Positions 9,037 to 17,520 are shown, counted from the stretch's first letter. The stretch: DNA of 50,814 nucleotides from JBMNUL01 sp050946255 (GCA_050946255.1 JBMNUL010000003.1:1-50814); one strand, 5' to 3'. Notes: generated by a model from the sequence alone, not told the origin. Numbers and translations are program-made.

Positions 9037-10905
9037 ATGGCTGGGCAGACTCCCGATTACGGAACACCGGGCAAAGAGGATTTCGACCCCAGGATCGAGG
9101 ATCTTGCAAGGAGAATCATCTCCGAATGCCGTGTCAACCTCATGATGGCCTTCCGATTCCTCGATGCCGCACTTTGGAAGATGCCGCTGGTTGCACGTGA
9201 GCTGTCCAAGCCGATCTCAACCGATTGTCATGCCCTGTACTTCAACCCTCCCCTTGTGGTCGAGACGTTCCGCGAAAACCCCAATGCAATAGTTCGCACG
9301 CTCCTGCACTCGATTTTGCACTGCGTTTTCAGGCACCCCTTGGTCAGAGAGAGGTTCGAACCCGGCCTCTGGTCGCTCTCCTGCGATGTCTGCATCGAAT
9401 CGATTGCGCTCGAGATGCTATCGGAGAGATTCGCGCTGCCAGACGACGGCCCTCGGAAAAACCTTATAGATGAAGTTCAGAAGGCCCTTGGCACCACCAC
9501 CCCAATGAAGGTGTACAACTCGCTGGAGAAGATGGAGCTCGGAATCGGCTCCGTGAACAACGTGCTCATGCAGCAGCTTCTGCAGTTCTCAGAATCGTTT
9601 CGAGCCGACAGCCACGAGACCTGGCTCCTCCGCAAACGTGAAGAGGAGAGCCCCGAGGTGCCCCAAGAGGATGGGGACCAGGGCGATGGAGACGGAGACG
9701 ACGGTGCAGAAGGTTCAGGAAATTCTGCGGAGAGCGGTTCGAAACCAGACGACGAAGGCGATCAAGACTCGGGAGATGGCAACTCCAGCCAGGGCAACAC
9801 CGAGGAAGAGGCTGGAGAGAGCCCTGATGACGGCGGAGAATCGGACGAGGAAGATTCTGAATCCTCCGACGGAGGCGAAGCTCGTCAGGGTGGCGACCAG
9901 GAGGAAGAGGGCCGTTCTGGTTCATCTGAGGATGAGTACGCTGACTCAAACGATGACAGCGGCAGGGCCGGAGCCAACGGCGCCGCCTCAGAAGAAGACG
10001 ACGAAGATGGGCAGGACGGCTATTCATTCGGCAAGGGAGATTCCCGGGATGAAGATGACCTGTCTGGCATGGGTGCGGGAAATGGAACCGGCTCGGAGGG
10101 TGAGGGCAACATCCAATATGAAGAGGGAGAGCTGCGTGACCCAGTTGGCCCAGATCACGATGAAGAGGACTGGGAGCGCATCGCCCAACAGGTGCAGGTG
10201 GACCTCGAGACTCTCTCCAAGAGACGGGGCGAAGGCGCCGGAACTTTGATGGCGAATCTCGAACTTGCCAACAGGTCCACAGTAGACTACGAGGACTTCC
10301 TCAGAAGATTTGCCACGATGTCGGAGGAAATGACCCTGAACGATGAGGAGTTCGACTACATCTTCTACACCTATGGGATAAACCGATATGGCAACGTCGC
10401 CCTGATAGAGCCTCTCGAATACAAGGACACCAAGCGTGTTCGTGACTTCGTGATAGCTGTCGACACCTCGGGCTCAACTGAGGGCGAGCTCGTGCGGAGG
10501 TTCCTCACCAGCACCTACGAGATTCTCTGCGAGGCGAGCTCTTTTGGCAGCAAGGTCAACATCCACATCATCCAGTGCGATGCGGAGGTGCGCAAAGACG
10601 ACAAAATCGAGGATCTGGCGCAATTCCGGCAATTCGTGAGGAGCTTCAACGTGGCAGGTGGTGGAGGGACGGACTTCAGGCCGGTATTTGCCTACGTGAA
10701 CCAACTTGTGGAACAGGACGAGTTCGACGACCTCCAGGGTCTCATCTACTTCACCGATGGGTACGGGGTCTTCCCAGAGCGAAAACCCGACTACGAGACC
10801 GCTTTCGTCTTCGTGGAGGAAAACGGTGAGGAGCGCCGCGTGCCGCCGTGGGCGATGAAGGTCTTGATCACAGGAGAGGACATCCGGGAGATGGCGGCGA
10901 GATGA
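9037..10905 (+). CDS. DUF2201-type putative metallopeptidase/VWA protein
   Basis: 622 residues from ATG 9037, preferred because GAGGTG lies 10 nt upstream; a GTG at 9019 overlapping the LRR stop lacks such a site. The N-terminal domain has the layout of the DUF2201 metallopeptidase-like family, but its helix reads HSILH (H91, H95) where HExxH is expected, followed by FRHP and CDVCIESIALEM. Residues about 202-385 are an extremely acidic Glu/Asp/Gly/Ser-rich linker. The C-terminal VWA domain keeps a MIDAS (DTSGST from D476) and GGGGTDFRP near 543. Such proteins are commonly paired with a MoxR-type AAA+ ATPase, as here. The role is presumably a metal-dependent adaptor worked on by the ATPase; the substrate is unknown. 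Confidence 0.85.
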   Translation: MAGQTPDYGTPGKEDFDPRIEDLARRIISECRVNLMMAFRFLDAALWKMPLVARELSKPISTDCHALYFNPPLVVETFRENPNAIVRTLLHSILHCVFRHPLVRERFEPGLWSLSCDVCIESIALEMLSERFALPDDGPRKNLIDEVQKALGTTTPMKVYNSLEKMELGIGSVNNVLMQQLLQFSESFRADSHETWLLRKREEESPEVPQEDGDQGDGDGDDGAEGSGNSAESGSKPDDEGDQDSGDGNSSQGNTEEEAGESPDDGGESDEEDSESSDGGEARQGGDQEEEGRSGSSEDEYADSNDDSGRAGANGAASEEDDEDGQDGYSFGKGDSRDEDDLSGMGAGNGTGSEGEGNIQYEEGELRDPVGPDHDEEDWERIAQQVQVDLETLSKRRGEGAGTLMANLELANRSTVDYEDFLRRFATMSEEMTLNDEEFDYIFYTYGINRYGNVALIEPLEYKDTKRVRDFVIAVDTSGSTEGELVRRFLTSTYEILCEASSFGSKVNIHIIQCDAEVRKDDKIEDLAQFRQFVRSFNVAGGGGTDFRPVFAYVNQLVEQDEFDDLQGLIYFTDGYGVFPERKPDYETAFVFVEENGEERRVPPWAMKVLITGEDIREMAAR

Positions 10906-11018
10906 TCGATGCGCAGGCCGCACCGAGAAAGCAAGAGCCGGTACTATGTAAGCAGAATCCGATACCATGTCGACGGAAACCGGCACCAGGAGCAGAAAGT
11001 TTTGCAGGAGGGATCTAG

Positions 11019-12539
11019 ATGAACATCGCAGAGGCGAAGGAGCAGGTCAAGACGACCGTCCGCGCATATCTGGAGAAAGACGAGCTCGGGTTTTTCCGAA
11101 TCCGTCCCGCCAACCAGAGACCGGTGTTCCTGATCGGCGCGCCGGGAATCGGGAAAACCGCGATCATGGAACAGATTGCCTCTGAGCTGGGAATAGGGCT
11201 CGTGAGCTATTCGATGACCCACCACACCCGTCAATCTGCTCTTGGCCTTCCGATGATCGTTCACCGCAAGCTCTCGGACGGAACGGAATTCGACATCTCC
11301 GAGTACACGATGAGCGAGATCATCGGCTCCATCTACGACTACCGAGAGGAAACGGGGCTTGAGAACGGAATTCTATTCCTGGACGAGATCAACTGCGTAT
11401 CGGAGACCCTCTACCCATCTATGCTCCAGTTCCTGCAGTTCAAGACATTTGGGAGGCACAAGGTCCCAGATGGATGGATCGTGGTCTGCGCTGGCAATCC
11501 CCCCGAGTACAACCGCTCTGTGCATGAGTTCGACATCGTGACGCTCGACCGTATGCGCAAAATCGAGGTGGAACCAGATTACGAGACATGGAAGGACTAC
11601 GCTCGCACCACCAACGTGCACCCCGCGATTCTCACATACCTAGACGTGAGACCCGAAGACTTCTATGTGGTTGAGAGCACGCCGGAGGGCAAGAGCTTCG
11701 TGAGCGCCCGAGGGTGGAGCGACCTCTCCGTTTACATAAAGCTGCTCGAGGACCTTGGGTGCCCGGTCGACAAGGACGTGGTCTCCCAGTTCCTGCAGCA
11801 TGAGGAGGTGGCCGAGAGATTCGCCGCCTACTACGACCTGTTCGACAAGTACAAGAGCGATTATCAAATCGAATCGATCTTGAACGGCACTGCGCCAGAG
11901 ACGATTGCAGAGAGGGCGAAGGCGGCCGAATTCGACGAGCGCCTTGCCCTGCTGGGTCTAATTCTCGACAGGATCTGCGGAGACATGCGAACGGTCCTCG
12001 AGCAACTGGACATGCTCACCGACGTCCGGGATGACCTGCGCGCTTCCAAAGCCGAGATACTTGATTCTGCAGATTCAGCAAGCGCAGCTTCTGCAATTGA
12101 CGAATGCATCTCCTCCCATAACGAAAGGGCGCAGAGGGCAAATCGAACCGGAGTCGGTCTGGATGCGGCACGGAAAGAGCAGCAGGCCATAAATCTTCTG
12201 AAGGAGCTAAAGGAATCGATTGGGAACAAGAAGGGCCAGGAGGCTTTCAACGCCGTCGAATCATCGTTTGAGATGAAAGGTGACGAGATGAAGGACGCGT
12301 CCGACAGCACGTCGACGATGCTGGACAATGCCTTCGAGTTCATTGAGAGGACCTTTGGAAATGAACGCGAGATGCTCGTGTTCGTAACTGAGCTCACCGC
12401 CAGATGGGAAAGCTCGCAGTTCATTGGCAGGTTCGGCTCCGATAGCTACTATGCCCACAACCAGGACCTCATGGTGGAGCGCACCCGCGACGAGCTTTTC
12501 AGGGAAATCGACGATATCGCATCTGGCAATCGCGACTGA
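11019..12539 (+). CDS. MoxR-type AAA+ ATPase
   Basis: 506 residues. Walker A is GAPGIGKT (40-47), Walker B LFLDE (119-123), and a sensor-1 asparagine follows in CAGNPPEYN (N160). The layout matches MoxR/dynein-like AAA+ proteins associated with VWA partners. After the ATPase core (about 1-300) comes a polar, helical C-terminal region (about 300-460) with predicted coiled-coil character. A strong AGGAGG site lies just upstream of the ATG. It follows the VWA gene by 113 nt on the same strand. MoxR/VWA pairs act as chaperone-like remodelling machines; here the LRR protein is a plausible third component. Confidence 0.9.
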   Translation: MNIAEAKEQVKTTVRAYLEKDELGFFRIRPANQRPVFLIGAPGIGKTAIMEQIASELGIGLVSYSMTHHTRQSALGLPMIVHRKLSDGTEFDISEYTMSEIIGSIYDYREETGLENGILFLDEINCVSETLYPSMLQFLQFKTFGRHKVPDGWIVVCAGNPPEYNRSVHEFDIVTLDRMRKIEVEPDYETWKDYARTTNVHPAILTYLDVRPEDFYVVESTPEGKSFVSARGWSDLSVYIKLLEDLGCPVDKDVVSQFLQHEEVAERFAAYYDLFDKYKSDYQIESILNGTAPETIAERAKAAEFDERLALLGLILDRICGDMRTVLEQLDMLTDVRDDLRASKAEILDSADSASAASAIDECISSHNERAQRANRTGVGLDAARKEQQAINLLKELKESIGNKKGQEAFNAVESSFEMKGDEMKDASDSTSTMLDNAFEFIERTFGNEREMLVFVTELTARWESSQFIGRFGSDSYYAHNQDLMVERTRDELFREIDDIASGNRD

Positions 12540-12545
12540 TTGCAA

Positions 12546-12560
12546 CAGGCAGACGCCTGA
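12546..12560. terminator. Small hairpin between convergent genes
   Basis: CAGGC-AGACG-CCTG forms a short stem-loop in the 24-nt gap between the AAA+ gene and the converging Crp/Fnr gene. No T-tract accompanies it, so its role as a terminator is doubtful. Confidence 0.25.
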
Positions 12561-12563
12561 GCC

Positions 12564-13268
12564 TCATTCGGAACGTGCCAAGTCAGAAAGAGACGCGGTG
12601 TCGACCAGCTTAATCATGCCCCGCGACAGCTCGACCAGCCCTTCCTGCGAGAAATACTTCAGCATGCGGGAGACGACCTCCCGAGCACTGCCAAGCTCGG
12701 AGGCGATCTGCTCGTGGGTTCGCCTGACCACCAGAGTTCCATCAGCCTCATCCGGTTCCGCAGCTTCGAGCAGGAAGTTTGCCAGCCTCTTGTCGAAGCT
12801 CACGAACAGCACTTGGTAGAACACCCACATCACCTCGGAGAACCTCAGCGCGGTCTGCTCATAGGAATAGGCCTTGACCTGCACATTCTGCATCAGCGAT
12901 TGAAACACGTCGGAGGGGATTACGAGAAGCTCGGAATCTGCCAGGACGTCTATGCAGATATCGAAGTCGATGGAAAGCAGCGCGCATGAAGCCGAGAGAA
13001 CGCAGTTCTCGTTTGGGAAAATGTGGAAGAGGGAGATGGAGCGTCCGTTCTGCGCGGTCATCGAGGCCCTCAGCTCACCGGAGAGCAGGAAGATGACCCC
13101 CACGCAGTCGTTGCCGCCATATTGCACAACCTGCCCTGTCTCATATGAATGGAAACTGGCTGTTTGGAGGACCATCGCCTTTTCTGTAGAGGCCAGCTCA
13201 TCCCAAACTGGAAGCTGTGAGCGCATGACCCCCTCGATATCTTCTTCGCTGCGTTTGGGAATGCCCAT
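12564..13268 (-). CDS. Crp/Fnr-family transcriptional regulator, cysteine-rich
   Basis: 234 residues from ATG 13268 (MGIPKRSEED), supported by AGGAG 6 nt upstream; the frame stays open further upstream but runs through intergenic repeats. An N-terminal cyclic-nucleotide-binding-like domain (about 20-135) is followed by a long dimer helix and a C-terminal winged helix (RTHEQIASELGSAREVVSRM, about 183-202). The effector domain has cysteines at 55, 89, 95 and 105, including ENCVLSASC. Many anaerobe Crp/Fnr homologues carry this LSASC motif; redox or Fe-S sensing is possible but unproven. It is divergent to the UPF0210 gene and may regulate it. Confidence 0.9.
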   Translation of the reverse strand: MGIPKRSEEDIEGVMRSQLPVWDELASTEKAMVLQTASFHSYETGQVVQYGGNDCVGVIFLLSGELRASMTAQNGRSISLFHIFPNENCVLSASCALLSIDFDICIDVLADSELLVIPSDVFQSLMQNVQVKAYSYEQTALRFSEVMWVFYQVLFVSFDKRLANFLLEAAEPDEADGTLVVRRTHEQIASELGSAREVVSRMLKYFSQEGLVELSRGMIKLVDTASLSDLARSE

Positions 13269-13399
13269 GTGAGACTCCTGCTCTTCAAATTGCTGAAACG
13301 GTACTGGAAACGGCCTTGCCGCCTTACAAGGTGAATCGCTAGCCACAGACGAATTGCCGTACCTTGATTTTACAATGAGAGCGGCCTGACTCACCGCAT

Positions 13400-13526
13400 G
13401 AGGTGCCCATGCACCGTCATGCACATCGCCGAGGTGCCCATGCACCGTCCCGCGCATCACCGTCTGGGATGCCCATGCCTGCGCATCGCCGCCTGGGATG
13501 CTCACGCCCCTTCCCGCGCACCGCTC
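13400..13526. repeat. Four imperfect tandem repeats of 31-34 bp
   Basis: Units begin at about 13400, 13431, 13465 and 13494. Each has the core GAGGTGCCCATGCACC or the related TGGGATGCCCATGCC, then a GCGCATC-type segment. Units 1 and 2 are nearly identical over their first 19 bases; units 3 and 4 have drifted. There are no unique spacers, so it is not CRISPR. Confidence 0.65.
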
Positions 13527-13559
13527 GTCTCTTGCGCGATATTCCCAATGTCCACGGGA

Positions 13560-13565
13560 TATAAT
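13560..13565 (+). promoter_or_regulatory. Candidate -10 box (TATAAT) for the UPF0210 gene
   Basis: A consensus TATAAT lies 94 nt upstream of the chosen TTG start. No good -35 is seen at 16-18 nt; the best TTG-containing hexamer is 22 nt away. A regulator-dependent promoter would fit the neighbouring Crp/Fnr gene. Confidence 0.4.
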
Positions 13566-13658
13566 CAGTTGAAGCTCCGCCATATGGTAAAGCCGGCCGA
13601 TTCGACCCGGCTCTGCCCGGACGAGCCTGGATGGCACGCCCGACCGAAAGGAAAAACC

Positions 13659-15023
13659 TTGGAAATCACGCCTGAAGAAGTTGCCGAGACGCTATCTATG
13701 ATCACCCAGCAGAGCCTGGACATCCGCACAATCACTATGGGGATAAACACCAGGGGCTGCTCGAACTCCAACATGAAGAAGCTCTGCACCAACCTCTACG
13801 ATCATCTCACCCACACGGCCGAGAATTTGGTGGAAGTTGCTACGCAGCTGGAGCGCGAATACGGAGTTCCAATCGCCAACAAGCGCATTTCCGTAACCCC
13901 AACCGCCGAGGTTTGCGCGGCCCTAGAAGACGAGGACCTGACGCCGGTGGCAATTGCCCTCGACCGGGCGGGAAAAGAGGTCGGAGTCGACTTCGTGGGA
14001 GGCTTTTCCGCACTCGTCCAAAAGGGAATGAGCAAGGCGGATAAAAAGCTCATCCAGTCCATCCCCTCTGCGATGGATGCAACCGAGCGCGTCTGCTCGT
14101 CTGTCAACGTGGCATCGACCAGAGCTGGAATAAACATGGACGCCGTCCTGGCGATGAGCGAAACGGTGATGAAGACCGCCGAGATCACACGCGACCGCGA
14201 CTGCGTTGGATGCGCCAAGCTCGTGGTGTTCGCGAACTCTGTGGAGGACAACCCGTTCATGGCCGGCGCGATGCACGGCTCTGGCGAGGGCGACAAGGTG
14301 ATTAACGTGGGGGTTTCCGGTCCTGGAGTGGTGCGCTCCGTCCTGCATTCGATGGGACCAGATGCAGATCTCACTCAGGTTGCCGAGGCCATCAAGGCCA
14401 CCGCGTTTCGCATCACGAGGCTTGGCGAGCTGATCGCACGCGAAGCTTCCAAGAGGCTGGATGCGCAGATGGGCATCCTGGACCTCTCTCTTGCCCCAAC
14501 TCCCGCTCCAGGAGATTCGGTGGCGCAGATTCTCGAGGAGATCGGCGTTGGCCAGGCAGGAGGCCCCGGCACGACCTGCGCTCTCGCGCTGCTAAACGAT
14601 GCGGTGAAGAAGGGCGGGGTGATGGCCTCTTCGACAGTTGGAGGACTTTCGGGAGCATTCATCCCGGTGTCAGAGGACCAGGGCATGATCGATGCCGCCG
14701 AGAGCGGGGCGCTTTCGATTGAGAAGCTAGAGGCCATGACCTGCGTGTGCTCTGTTGGCCTCGACATGATCGCGGTTCGAGGAGACATTGACGTGGAGAC
14801 GATCTTCGGAATCATCGCCGACGAGATGGCAATCGGCGTGATCAACAACAAGACCACGGCCGTGAGGCTCATTCCGGCACTTGGCAAGAAGGCCGGAGAG
14901 AGACTGGAGTTCGGTGGTCTGCTCGGAAGCGCGCCGATCATGGACGTCAATCGATATGCTGGAAAGGTTCTCGCGCATCGTGGAGGCCGTTTCCCAGCGC
15001 CCATCAACAGCCTCAAGAACTAG
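13659..15023 (+). CDS. UPF0210/PFL family protein (DUF711)
   Basis: 454 residues from TTG 13659, chosen because GAAAGG lies 7 nt upstream and the family begins in this way (short helix, then LDIRTITMGI). The sequence shows the conserved family blocks DIRTITMGINTRGC, GFSALVQKGM and ISGPGVVRS-like GVSGPGVVRS. Members are about 450 residues and structurally related to glycyl-radical-enzyme-like folds, but lack a demonstrated function. In many genomes the gene is preceded by a small ACT-domain gene (UPF0237); none fits here. The last 30 or so bases are duplicated just after the stop. Confidence 0.9.
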   Translation: MEITPEEVAETLSMITQQSLDIRTITMGINTRGCSNSNMKKLCTNLYDHLTHTAENLVEVATQLEREYGVPIANKRISVTPTAEVCAALEDEDLTPVAIALDRAGKEVGVDFVGGFSALVQKGMSKADKKLIQSIPSAMDATERVCSSVNVASTRAGINMDAVLAMSETVMKTAEITRDRDCVGCAKLVVFANSVEDNPFMAGAMHGSGEGDKVINVGVSGPGVVRSVLHSMGPDADLTQVAEAIKATAFRITRLGELIAREASKRLDAQMGILDLSLAPTPAPGDSVAQILEEIGVGQAGGPGTTCALALLNDAVKKGGVMASSTVGGLSGAFIPVSEDQGMIDAAESGALSIEKLEAMTCVCSVGLDMIAVRGDIDVETIFGIIADEMAIGVINNKTTAVRLIPALGKKAGERLEFGGLLGSAPIMDVNRYAGKVLAHRGGRFPAPINSLKN

Positions 15024-15088
15024 GACGCTCCACGCGCTGTTTCCCAGCGCCCACCAACAGCCTCAAGAACTTGGAAGCACCAAGCGGG
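14989..15088. repeat. 50-bp tandem duplication across the 3' end of the UPF0210 gene
   Basis: The 33 nt at 14989-15021, which encode the last codons of the gene and its stop, recur at 15039-15071 with one mismatch (and the stop changed to TTG context), exactly 50 nt on. A third, weak copy of the first bases may start at 15089. The duplication lies downstream of the stop, so the protein is not altered. Confidence 0.8.
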
Positions 15089-15102
15089 GTTTCGCTTCCA
15101 AG
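15070..15102. terminator. Hairpin between convergent genes
   Basis: CTTGGAAGC (15070-15078) and GCTTCCAAG (15094-15102) make a perfect 9-bp stem with a 15-nt loop. It sits between the end of the UPF0210 gene and the end of gtrA. A second small hairpin, GCGCTG/CAGCGC, lies at 15034-15050. Neither is followed by a T-run. Confidence 0.35.
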
Positions 15103-15160
15103 CGCCGTCTGTCGCAAAGGCAGCGGAAAGACAATGATGCCCCTCAGGACTCTCTAGGGG

Positions 15161-15249
15161 CAGAAAGACTCTCCAATGCCAGCAAGGATCATCCGATGCC
15201 AGAAAAAAATCGTTCGGCACCAGAAAGGCTCATCCGGTGACAGCAAGGC
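15161..15249. repeat. About four degenerate 20-21 bp tandem repeats
   Basis: From about 15177 the pattern TGCCAGCAAGGATCATCCGA recurs four times with changes (CACCAGAAAGGCTCATCCGG, TGACAGCAAGGCTCATCC and one AT-rich variant). The array ends at the 3' end of the gtrA gene. No coding function is apparent. Confidence 0.55.
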
Positions 15250-15774
15250 TCATCCACGCGTTTCGGAATTGCCGGGGTTCTCGACACCGCTCTCGGTCAC
15301 GGGTAATTCGGTGCGCCTCTCCGCTGCGCCCAATTCAACAGGGACATCTTTTTCATAAGCCCTATGGAAATGGAACCTGCCCTCGAGAAACAGCTTTCTC
15401 GTGACGAAATTGAAGACCCCGACGATCGGCCCGACGATGCACTTGCTCAGCATGTAGTAGATGCCGACGATGTCTACAAAAGACCAGAGCAACAGCTGGT
15501 TGAGCCCCAAGCCGATCAAAGACATTCCGAAGTAGACGGAGAATCTGAAGGCCCCGACCTTCTTGCCCCCAGTGTCGTATACCCATCTCTCGCTGAGAAA
15601 ATAGCTGTAGACGATTGAGGTGGAGAAGGATATCGCGTTGCTCACCAGATACTGAAGCCCGCCGAATTCCGTGAGGACGAAGAGGAGACCCGCGTCGATG
15701 CAGAAAGCGGAGACCCCCACGACCGTGAACCTCAGCCCTTGATGGAGAAGCTTCACCTGCCACCGGTTTTCCAC
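15250..15774 (-). CDS. GtrA-family membrane protein
   Basis: 174 residues. Four hydrophobic segments (about 13-32, 38-57, 75-95, 103-125) match the small GtrA family, including LRFTVVGVSAFCIDAGLLF near the start and the FNFVTRKLFLF-like FNFVTRKLFLEGRF. GtrA proteins are thought to help move polyprenyl-linked sugars across the membrane for glycosylation of surface polymers. The polar 40-residue C-terminal tail is not conserved in the family as I know it. The gene follows purN by 16 nt on the same strand and is likely cotranscribed, although it is not related to purine synthesis. Confidence 0.88.
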   Translation of the reverse strand: MENRWQVKLLHQGLRFTVVGVSAFCIDAGLLFVLTEFGGLQYLVSNAISFSTSIVYSYFLSERWVYDTGGKKVGAFRFSVYFGMSLIGLGLNQLLLWSFVDIVGIYYMLSKCIVGPIVGVFNFVTRKLFLEGRFHFHRAYEKDVPVELGAAERRTELPVTESGVENPGNSETRG

Positions 15775-15790
15775 GATCTGCCCCCGAAAC

Positions 15791-16396
15791 CTAATCGGAT
15801 ATCCTCACTTTGCGCCCTTCGACACGTACCTTTCCCTGTGCCAGGAGCTGAACGACCTCGGGATATAGCTGGTGCTCGGTTTCGTGGATCCTGGCTTCCA
15901 GAGTCTCCAACGTATCGTTCTCAAGAACAGGAACCGCGCGCTGTGCGATGATCGGGCCAGCATCCATATCGGCGTTGGCGAAATGCACGGTTACGCCAGT
16001 GACCTTCACGCCATGCTCGAATGCATCCGCAATTCCATGGGCACCCGGGAAGGACGGCAGGAGCGCAGGGTGCAAGTTGACGATCTTGTTGGGAAATGCC
16101 CGCAGAAGGGGGCCTCCAACCATGCGCATGTATCCGGCCATTATCACGTAGTCGGCACCTTTTGCGAGAAGCGCGTCCGCGATTTTCCTGTCCGCAGCAT
16201 CTGGGTCATCGTAGTCGGAGGGGCGGAGCGCCATGGTCTCGATTCCAGCCGCTTCCGCGCGCTGCAGCCCATAAGCGCTCTCATTCGAAGAGACCACCAG
16301 GACGATCTTCGCATCGAGCTTTCCGGCCTCGATATTGTCTATCAGCGCTTGCAGATTTGTCCCGCTGCCGGATATCAGAACTCCAATCCCAATCAC
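15791..16396 (-). CDS. purN: Phosphoribosylglycinamide formyltransferase (GART)
   Basis: 201 residues, normal for PurN. It transfers a formyl group from 10-formyltetrahydrofolate to GAR, the third step of IMP synthesis. The sequence shows SGSGTNLQALID (9-20), the catalytic set N107, H109 (NLHPALLPSFPG) and D145 (DMDAGP), matching E. coli N106, H108 and D144. Its ATG overlaps the purM stop by 4 nt (ATGA), so translation is coupled to purM. Confidence 0.97.
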   Translation of the reverse strand: MIGIGVLISGSGTNLQALIDNIEAGKLDAKIVLVVSSNESAYGLQRAEAAGIETMALRPSDYDDPDAADRKIADALLAKGADYVIMAGYMRMVGGPLLRAFPNKIVNLHPALLPSFPGAHGIADAFEHGVKVTGVTVHFANADMDAGPIIAQRAVPVLENDTLETLEARIHETEHQLYPEVVQLLAQGKVRVEGRKVRISD

Positions 16397-17520
16397 AGGG
16401 CCTCACCAGTTTCAACGTCGATATAGGTGACCTTGCCCTTCGCGTCTGGGTCGGGACCCTTGACCACGCTTCCGATCACATAGGGCTCTTCGCCCTCCAT
16501 GGCGAAGTGCTCCATAACGTCTGCCAGGGAATCCGGTGGGCAGATTATGCACATGCCGATGCCGGAGTTGAGCGTCTTGAGCTGCTCTCGGAGGCTCAGC
16601 CTGGCCGCCTTAGCAACCATGCGAACGATCCTGGGCTCTGGCCAGCTGCCAACCCTGACCTGCGCATCCAATCCCCTGGGAAGCGCACGGTCGAGATTCT
16701 CGGTGATGCCTCCCCCGGTGATGTGAGCGCAGGCATGAATCGGAACTCTGTATTTCAACGCCGACAGAATCGGCTTCACGTAAATCTTCGTGGGCTCCAG
16801 CAACGCCTCGCCTATCGATTTCCCGGCAAGGAAATCATCTGGCGCCTTGAGCTTCTCGTCGTCGATCTGGTCGAGCAGGACCTTGCGCACAAGAGAGTAG
16901 CCGTTCGAGTGAATTCCAGATGAGGCCAGCCCCACGATGGAATCTCCCTCTTGCACGAGGTCAGGGCCTATCATCTTCGGCCTGTCGACCACTCCAACGC
17001 AGAAGCCGGAGAGGTCGTAATCTCCAATCGCCATGACCCCTGGATGCTCTGCCATCTCGCCCCCGATAAGCGCGCATCCGGCTTGCCTGCATCCCTCCGC
17101 AACGCCCTCGACAATCGATCCCACGAAATCTGCCTCGAGATGCTCGATGGCGATGTAATCGAGGAAGAACAGGGGTTCCGCACCGCAGACCACGACATCG
17201 TTTGCGCACATCGCCACAAGATCGATTCCAACGGTATTGTTGATTCCCAAACGCTGGGCGAGCTTGAGCTTGGTGCCAACTCCATCGGTGCCGGAGACCA
17301 GAATCGGGTCTTCCATGTCCTTGAAGGCCGCAGCAGAGAAAAGCCCGCCGAATCCGCCCAGGCCTCCGATCACCTCGGGCCTGTTCGTAGATGCAACCGC
17401 GTCCTTGATCCTATCCACAGCACGTGCACCCTCTGCGGTGTTCACTCCCGCGTCCTCGTAGGTTATCTGCTTGCCGCCTTCGCCGTTCTCAATTTCGGCT
17501 TTGCCGTTGACATCAGGCAT
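16393..17520 (-). CDS. purM: Phosphoribosylformylglycinamidine cyclo-ligase (AIR synthetase)
   Basis: 375 residues from ATG 17520 (MPDVNGKAEI). It closes the imidazole ring of FGAM with ATP, step five of IMP synthesis. Evidence includes TYEDAGVN near 20-27, VSGTDGVGTKLKLA, the AxMCANDVV block (VAMCANDVVVCGAEPLFF) and GxTGGGI (ITGGGITENL). This start overlaps the purF stop by 8 nt (ATGCCTGA) and has GGAGCGAG upstream; a longer frame is open but unlikely. Cotranscribed with purF and purN. Confidence 0.97.
   Translation of the reverse strand: MPDVNGKAEIENGEGGKQITYEDAGVNTAEGARAVDRIKDAVASTNRPEVIGGLGGFGGLFSAAAFKDMEDPILVSGTDGVGTKLKLAQRLGINNTVGIDLVAMCANDVVVCGAEPLFFLDYIAIEHLEADFVGSIVEGVAEGCRQAGCALIGGEMAEHPGVMAIGDYDLSGFCVGVVDRPKMIGPDLVQEGDSIVGLASSGIHSNGYSLVRKVLLDQIDDEKLKAPDDFLAGKSIGEALLEPTKIYVKPILSALKYRVPIHACAHITGGGITENLDRALPRGLDAQVRVGSWPEPRIVRMVAKAARLSLREQLKTLNSGIGMCIICPPDSLADVMEHFAMEGEEPYVIGSVVKGPDPDAKGKVTYIDVETGEAL

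Larger units (their letters stand above)
13269..13658. other. Divergent promoter region with degenerate tandem repeats
   Basis: This 390-nt gap lies between the Crp/Fnr and UPF0210 start codons. It contains four imperfect repeats (13400-13526) and a TATAAT box (13560-13565). The open frames on both strands across it have no family similarity and reflect the repeats rather than protein. Confidence 0.6.

Noticed and set aside
13269..13637. N-terminal extension of the Crp/Fnr frame
   Set aside because: It covers the same repeats on the other strand; ATG 13268 has AGGAG and gives the normal family length.
13398..13658. N-terminal extension of the UPF0210 frame (87 codons upstream)
   Set aside because: It runs through the degenerate repeats and a TATAAT box. 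The family start and a Shine-Dalgarno site point to TTG 13659.
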